In this document: positions 18,844 through 22,788 of the stretch, one piece after another | How the letters are laid out: the number at the start of each line of letters is the position of its first letter | Position numbering within the stretch: position 1 is the stretch's first letter | DNA from: Aduncisulcus paluster | Lineage: Eukaryota; Fornicata | Direction: 5' to 3' | Assembly (NCBI GenBank): GCA_024181965.1 | Contig: BQXS01011438.1 | Span: 1 to 22,788, forward strand | DNA length: 22,788 nt | Notes under the pieces: model-generated | Database searches by the model: none | What the model was told of the DNA's origin: nothing | Seen by the model: the letters and a program-made list of their open reading frames with translations, nothing else | Translations under genes and position numbers: made by a program

Positions 18844-21474
18844 ATGGATAGATTGAATCCAAATTTATTAAGGTCTGCGACGAAAATAGGCAAGATGCCT
18901 TCAATTTTCGAGCGTCTTTTCATTCAAAATATGAAAGAACTCAAATTTACTACAAAACGTCTACAATATAACAAATCAAAGCGTATTTCAAAGGTTGAAG
19001 ACCTAAAAAAGGAAGATATATATCGCGAAGATATTTTAAAACTATCGGATGTTGATAAAGAAGATAGATTACGTCATAAAACCGAAAGTGATTCCGAGTT
19101 GGAGTCAAAACTTATTTTCGACAAAAAAGCTGCTGAAGAACATGTCGATTCTTTCTTGTGGCTTCAAGATATGATGTATACCTCCGTTGAATGCTCTTGT
19201 GAAATCGCTGAGCTTCATCGATTATTTTTTGTTGATCAACTTCCTTCATATATATCAGATGCCGTTTCGGCAATAATATTGCCCTCTAGTGAAAAATCAG
19301 ATTCTGAGACTGAAGAAAACGGCATGGAAGCAGTGTCTTCGGCTTTGGAAACCATTATCTCAGAATCATCTCCTTCAATCACCCAAGGTATTGTTCGAGA
19401 GCTTATCAATGCATTAGAATCCAAGGATAAACGACCTGAAATGGAAGAAGAGGGTGAGTCTGAACAATCTACTCAACCCATCCCCCCTTCTCTTCTTCTC
19501 TCATTATTTCAGCGTATTGAGGAGGAAGAAGAGGAAGAGGAGGAAGAGGAAGAATCTATCGGGATATCAGATATCATTTCAGCTGCGTCTTCAGCCTTTG
19601 CTTCCAAAAGTAAGCAACAATCTCGTGATGAATCTAATTTAGAATATATTGAGACAGTTGAAGGAATAGAACTCGTAGAAGAGGCAAAACAGCAAAAACC
19701 TATTGAACCCGTTGTCAAAGATAAGGAAAAGAAAGGGGCGACCTCAAAAAGTTCCAAACAATCTGATGAATCTCAGGGTACTTTCTCTCCTATTCTCCCT
19801 CTTCTTTTCCCCTACAAACTCCCTCTTATCTTCCCCAAGTCCCTCTCTTCCGTTGTTCTTGACTTTCTCTCCCTCTCCTCTCCCTCTTCGCTTCCCTCAC
19901 TCACCCACGGGTCCCTCTTGCGAATGTGTGACTCTCTTTGGAATGCAGAGACCCACACGCAGCATATGCTAACCGCTCTTCACTCTGCTTTCGTTCAATC
20001 TCTTCTGAGTCCTGATCTCAGTATGTCCCGTCCAATACATGAGTTCATAGATAATATGAACGAGATCCCCCTTTCGTTACGTCCCAGGCCTGAAACCCAC
20101 AAAGAGCTTGAACATCGGTTATCGGTTTTGGAGAACTCTCTTGTCCACTCAGCCAATGCTCAGCGTGCCCGATGTGAATTCTATCTTGGTGCCTTGGGTC
20201 GTTTGTGTCTTGATGGATCTAGTTTTTGTGCCCTTATTACAGGTCAAGCTGCGGACCAGGCAGGCGGAAAGAAAAAAGATGGTAAATCGAAAGGAAAACC
20301 TACAAAGAAACCTGTTCAGAAGGGCGGTGCATCTAAGAAAGGCTCTGGTTCCAGTTCAAAAGGAATGGCAGATGGAGATGATTCTCCCCCCTTTGAGAAG
20401 GAATCTGTGCCCGAGAGTGTAGACATTGCTGAGACACAGAGCGTGATTGATTCTTTTACAAAGGTTTCTGCTCAAGCCATTGCTGAGTACATTGCTTCAT
20501 CAATCGTTTCTCTTCGTTTATTACTTCTTTCCTTGTGCATTAGTTTTGGAGGTAGTGTGGGTTTTGACATGAGTTCTGAGATTGCTCTTCTTGAAGAAGA
20601 TCGGAAGGAGGTTACATCAGCTGATTCACACAGAAAGGATGAAATTCAAACTCGAATCCTCGAGTCTCTGTTCTCGGATAACGGTGAAGCAAAGGAAAGC
20701 AAGGGAAAAGGAAAAGATAAAGGAAAAACTCAAGGAAAAGATAAAAAGGGGAAAGGGATTGAAGTTTCAATGGAAATATCTACTGAGAAGTTAGGAATAG
20801 ATGAGCTAACAACATGGGCAGAAGAGTATTCGTCCAAGACAGTGTCTGAGTCGGAAGAACTCAGTCCTCTTAAATTCCCCATTGTCAAGATTTGTGAACT
20901 TTTTTCAGAAGAATTATCTACCCTTATGAAAGAGTTTATGTCAAATCAGATGTTTCTAAAAGATAAAGAATACATAAAGTCTGAGAGCGTATTGAGGTTT
21001 CTCCTTGCTCATCCAGTATTTCAAGAGTCTTCTTCTTCTTCTCCTTCTTCATCTTCATCAGATAGTGGCTCAACAGACGTCTCCTCAAGTTCCTTATCAT
21101 TCTCCCAGGACATTTTAAAGGCTGTATTGGATGTCTTGATGCAGAAATACACGATAGATCCAATTCCATCCAACCTTTTGGAGATGTTTTTTTCCATTGG
21201 AAAAGTTTTATGCTCCAGAATTCAACGTGTTGTCATTATGGCGAAAGAGATGAACGAAAGAATCACCAAATCCATCTTTTCACGGCTTAAATGGCTTCAT
21301 AATAGTGTAAAAAGGCAATGGGTTGTACTAAACAAAGAGATTGATATTTGTGTTGATAAGTTGAGGATCGCCATTGATAGCAATGATGTTTGTTCAATGA
21401 AAGTGGAGTTTTCATCTCCTCCAATATGTCATTGGGAACACGGAGAGATATATTTTAGCAATAAGGATAAATGA
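18844..21474 (+). CDS. CPC1/SPEF2-like axonemal central-pair protein, short form
   Basis: This 876-aa protein has low-complexity insertions: a run of Glu at about 19519-19552, Lys/Gly-rich tracts near 20260-20340 and 20690-20760, and a Ser run near 21030. Around 20041-20140 it reads EFIDNMNEIPLSLRPRPETH followed by KELEHRLSVLENSL. This resembles the SPEF2 segment NSVPDDLRKDEETKAELHQR in spacing: the Pro-x-x-Leu/Met-Arg, then ETxxEL, then heptad Leu. A Trp-containing helix (LWNAETHTQHMLTALHSAF) precedes it, as in SPEF2. SPEF2/CPC1 sits on the central pair of motile flagella. The CH and adenylate-kinase-like N-terminal parts of SPEF2 are absent, so this may be a split gene, a paralog or a different helical axonemal protein. 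The stop is TGA. Confidence 0.45.
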   Translation: MDRLNPNLLRSATKIGKMPSIFERLFIQNMKELKFTTKRLQYNKSKRISKVEDLKKEDIYREDILKLSDVDKEDRLRHKTESDSELESKLIFDKKAAEEHVDSFLWLQDMMYTSVECSCEIAELHRLFFVDQLPSYISDAVSAIILPSSEKSDSETEENGMEAVSSALETIISESSPSITQGIVRELINALESKDKRPEMEEEGESEQSTQPIPPSLLLSLFQRIEEEEEEEEEEEESIGISDIISAASSAFASKSKQQSRDESNLEYIETVEGIELVEEAKQQKPIEPVVKDKEKKGATSKSSKQSDESQGTFSPILPLLFPYKLPLIFPKSLSSVVLDFLSLSSPSSLPSLTHGSLLRMCDSLWNAETHTQHMLTALHSAFVQSLLSPDLSMSRPIHEFIDNMNEIPLSLRPRPETHKELEHRLSVLENSLVHSANAQRARCEFYLGALGRLCLDGSSFCALITGQAADQAGGKKKDGKSKGKPTKKPVQKGGASKKGSGSSSKGMADGDDSPPFEKESVPESVDIAETQSVIDSFTKVSAQAIAEYIASSIVSLRLLLLSLCISFGGSVGFDMSSEIALLEEDRKEVTSADSHRKDEIQTRILESLFSDNGEAKESKGKGKDKGKTQGKDKKGKGIEVSMEISTEKLGIDELTTWAEEYSSKTVSESEELSPLKFPIVKICELFSEELSTLMKEFMSNQMFLKDKEYIKSESVLRFLLAHPVFQESSSSSPSSSSSDSGSTDVSSSSLSFSQDILKAVLDVLMQKYTIDPIPSNLLEMFFSIGKVLCSRIQRVVIMAKEMNERITKSIFSRLKWLHNSVKRQWVVLNKEIDICVDKLRIAIDSNDVCSMKVEFSSPPICHWEHGEIYFSNKDK

Positions 21475-21518
21475 AGCTGATTCAAAGAACGAAAATAAAT
21501 AATATTCAATTGATTGAC

Positions 21519-21849
21519 ATGTCAATGACATGTGAGATCATATCACTCATAGAAAATTTATTCACGGAGACACTAACAAGAATTTTTATGGCAGTGGCAG
21601 TGGCAGTGCCAATTTGACACTAATCTTCTTCAAGAATTAAATATTTCTCCAAAGTCGAAAATATATATTCAATCTCTTGATGATATGCACCATGTAATCT
21701 CAGTATCGTCAGACAAACTCTCAGAGATTCCCAATATAGAGTGTAAGGATTCTCTTTGGCAATTACGTCGGAGTATACACTCCTTGAATATTAATAGATC
21801 ACCTATTGTGCTCATAATATTGATAAAACTGTCCAATATGACTCCATGA
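21519..21849 (+). CDS. Candidate small gene with a hexamer repeat and +1 frame switch
   Basis: From ATG 21519 the frame reads MSMTCEIISLIENLFTETLT, reaches MAVAVAV within a GGCAGT repeat, and stops at TGA 21615. The +1 frame is open from 21577 to TGA 21849 (90 codons) and looks coding: FDTNLLQELNIS, SKIYIQSLDDMHHVISVSSD, KLSEIPNIECKDSLWQLRRS. Together they would give a protein of about 110 aa, mostly helical, with no recognised family. No in-frame intron that I could find explains the switch. It could be an indel in the repeat, an unusual intron, or two chance frames. It lies between the CPC1/SPEF2-like gene and the convergent Cwc21-like gene. Confidence 0.35.
21590..21607 (+). repeat. GGCAGT hexamer, three perfect copies
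   Basis: Three GGCAGT units in a row are followed by GCC, so that the last unit forms a TGGCAGTGCCA-like partial palindrome. The repeat lies at the point where the reading frame of the candidate gene changes. Confidence 0.8.
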
Positions 21850-21901
21850 CGAAGATATTCCGTCGAAATTGGCTTGAATAGTCATTCAAACGTCCTAGAG
21901 T

Positions 21902-22234
21902 TCAATAAAACTTTTTTATATATTCTTCTTTCATACGTGCTATATGGCGTTTAATCTCTCGGGGAGGCAGCATACTATCAATCATCTGAGATCGCTGATC
22001 GTATATTTTTTCAGCTGCAGCCCAACGTTGCTGAACATCTTTTAAATCTTGTGATTTTGTTTTAGAAAGAGTCTCTTTGGTCCAAGAAGTGGCGGCTTTT
22101 CGCTCTTCTTCTGCAGGAGCAAAGGAAAATCGAGATTCCGTCTTCTTGTCTCTATACAACAGAGATCTTTGAATATGAGCCGATGTTCCAGTTCCACGCA
22201 CACTTGAAACTCCAATGGAATGACCCTTTTCCAT
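21902..22234 (-). CDS. Cwc21/SRRM2-type splicing factor (cwf21 domain), minimal form
   Basis: The protein is 110 aa, starts at ATG 22234 and ends at TGA. The N-terminus reads SIGVSSVRGTGTSAHIQRSL. This matches the Cwc21/SRRM2 signature of the type GL.TPRGSGTNGYVQRNL that binds inside the catalytic spliceosome near Prp8 and Snu114. The C-terminal half is a charged helical region (LKDVQQRWAAAEKIYDQRSQ, then PPREIKRHIARMKEEYIKK) in the place of the cwf21 helices. There is no RS-rich tail, so it is nearer in layout to yeast Cwc21 than to the large animal SRRM2. A spliceosome factor agrees with the introns seen in neighbouring genes. The match is strong in the N-terminal 20 residues and moderate after that. 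Confidence 0.75.
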   Translation of the reverse strand: MEKGHSIGVSSVRGTGTSAHIQRSLLYRDKKTESRFSFAPAEEERKAATSWTKETLSKTKSQDLKDVQQRWAAAEKIYDQRSQMIDSMLPPREIKRHIARMKEEYIKKFY

Positions 22235-22475
22235 TGATAAATGTTATCTTGCTCCAAAGAAACGATACATACTTTACAACTCAATATATCGATCGAAATC
22301 ATTCCAAACACGTATTAAAGTTATAATTCTTAACTGCGGAATTGTGTACAATTTTTATTTAGTCATTTATTCAGCGTTAGTGACCAACTATCGAAAATGA
22401 ACGATTTATTTATTTATAGGACGTAACAGGTTCTCGCTAAATTTTTTAATCACTAGGATTTTACGATAAATTATT

Positions 22476-22787
22476 TCAATAAATTTTGGGTTTAATTTGC
22501 GAGATTTTTTGGGTGTTTTTTGGCTGAAAGAATAAAAAGCTTAGGTGCCTACCCTTGCTCTTTGGTTCTTTCTTTTGGATTAAATTCCAGCTGTAAGACG
22601 ATACACAAGTCGCTTCTCTTATACACAGGCCTCTTCCAAGCCCACATAGAAGGGTAGATACCCATCTACGTGATCTCTCTTCTCTGGTAAAATGCTTTAC
22701 CACAATTACTTTCCAATAAGAGGGAGTCAATTCCACACAATACTCACTATTTCTTCTTTGGAGACGACAATAAATCCAAAATTGATC
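22476..22787 (-). CDS. Open frame leaving the right edge, unknown
   Basis: This frame has no stop from the window edge to TGA 22476 (about 103 codons) and no ATG inside the window. It reads FWIYCRLQRRNSEYCVELT, then YWKVIVVKHFTREERSRRWV, and ends in a Lys-rich tail. It is rich in Trp, Cys and Arg and I do not recognise it. It may be the last exon of a gene that starts outside, or a chance open frame. A near-palindrome, GTAGATACCCATCTAC, lies inside it (about 22653-22668). Confidence 0.25.
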   Translation of the reverse strand, partial: DQFWIYCRLQRRNSEYCVELTPSYWKVIVVKHFTREERSRRWVSTLLCGLGRGLCIREATCVSSYSWNLIQKKEPKSKGRHLSFLFFQPKNTQKISQIKPKIY

Positions 22788-22788
22788 C

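Noticed and set aside
22653-22668. A GTAGATACCCATCTAC hairpin as a terminator or RNA gene
   Set aside because: It is a short isolated palindrome in a eukaryotic window with no surrounding RNA structure, so no function can be assigned.

Overview
This is an AT-rich window from a flagellated protist nucleus. Genes lie on both strands, are closely spaced, and include introns of roughly 85-107 nt whose 5' ends read GTATG. It encodes eukaryote-only proteins: a Qc-SNARE, the IFT-A subunit IFT139, ribosomal protein eL39, mevalonate kinase, a CPC1/SPEF2-like axonemal protein and a Cwc21-type spliceosome factor. There are no organelle, bacterial or viral genes and no CRISPR. A free-living metamonad (Fornicata, Carpediemonas-like) would fit, but that lineage call is inference.

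Left part, 1-3402. A minus-strand gene runs off the left edge. It has a 13-codon first exon, an intron, and a long exon carrying at least three and a half copies of an unrecognised ~176-213 aa module marked by an IPIPRD(D/A)P box. Because it is spliced and has few internal ATGs, a simple ATG-to-stop scan misses it. Divergent from it is a Qc-SNARE (Stx8/Stx6 type) whose reading frame is broken by a +1 shift and an in-frame TAA.

Centre, 3403-14032. IFT139 (TTC21 family) fills more than 8 kb on the minus strand. It is about twice the usual size because of low-complexity insertions, and it changes frame once near 6.1-6.2 kb. It is followed on the plus strand by a three-exon eL39 gene whose first exon is only the ATG, and then by mevalonate kinase.

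Right part, 14033-22788. A gene-poor 1.4 kb stretch with degenerate open frames leads into a gene interrupted by a perfect, head-to-tail 497-bp tandem duplication. Next come a multi-pass membrane protein (minus), the divergent CPC1/SPEF2-like gene (plus), a small candidate gene containing a GGCAGT hexamer repeat and another +1 frame switch, the Cwc21-like gene (minus), and an open frame leaving the right edge.

The genes do not form one pathway, although IFT139 and the CPC1/SPEF2-like protein both point to a working flagellum. Most recognisable genes end in TGA. Three loci need a net +1 shift to read through, and each is best checked against transcripts and raw reads before being called biology.
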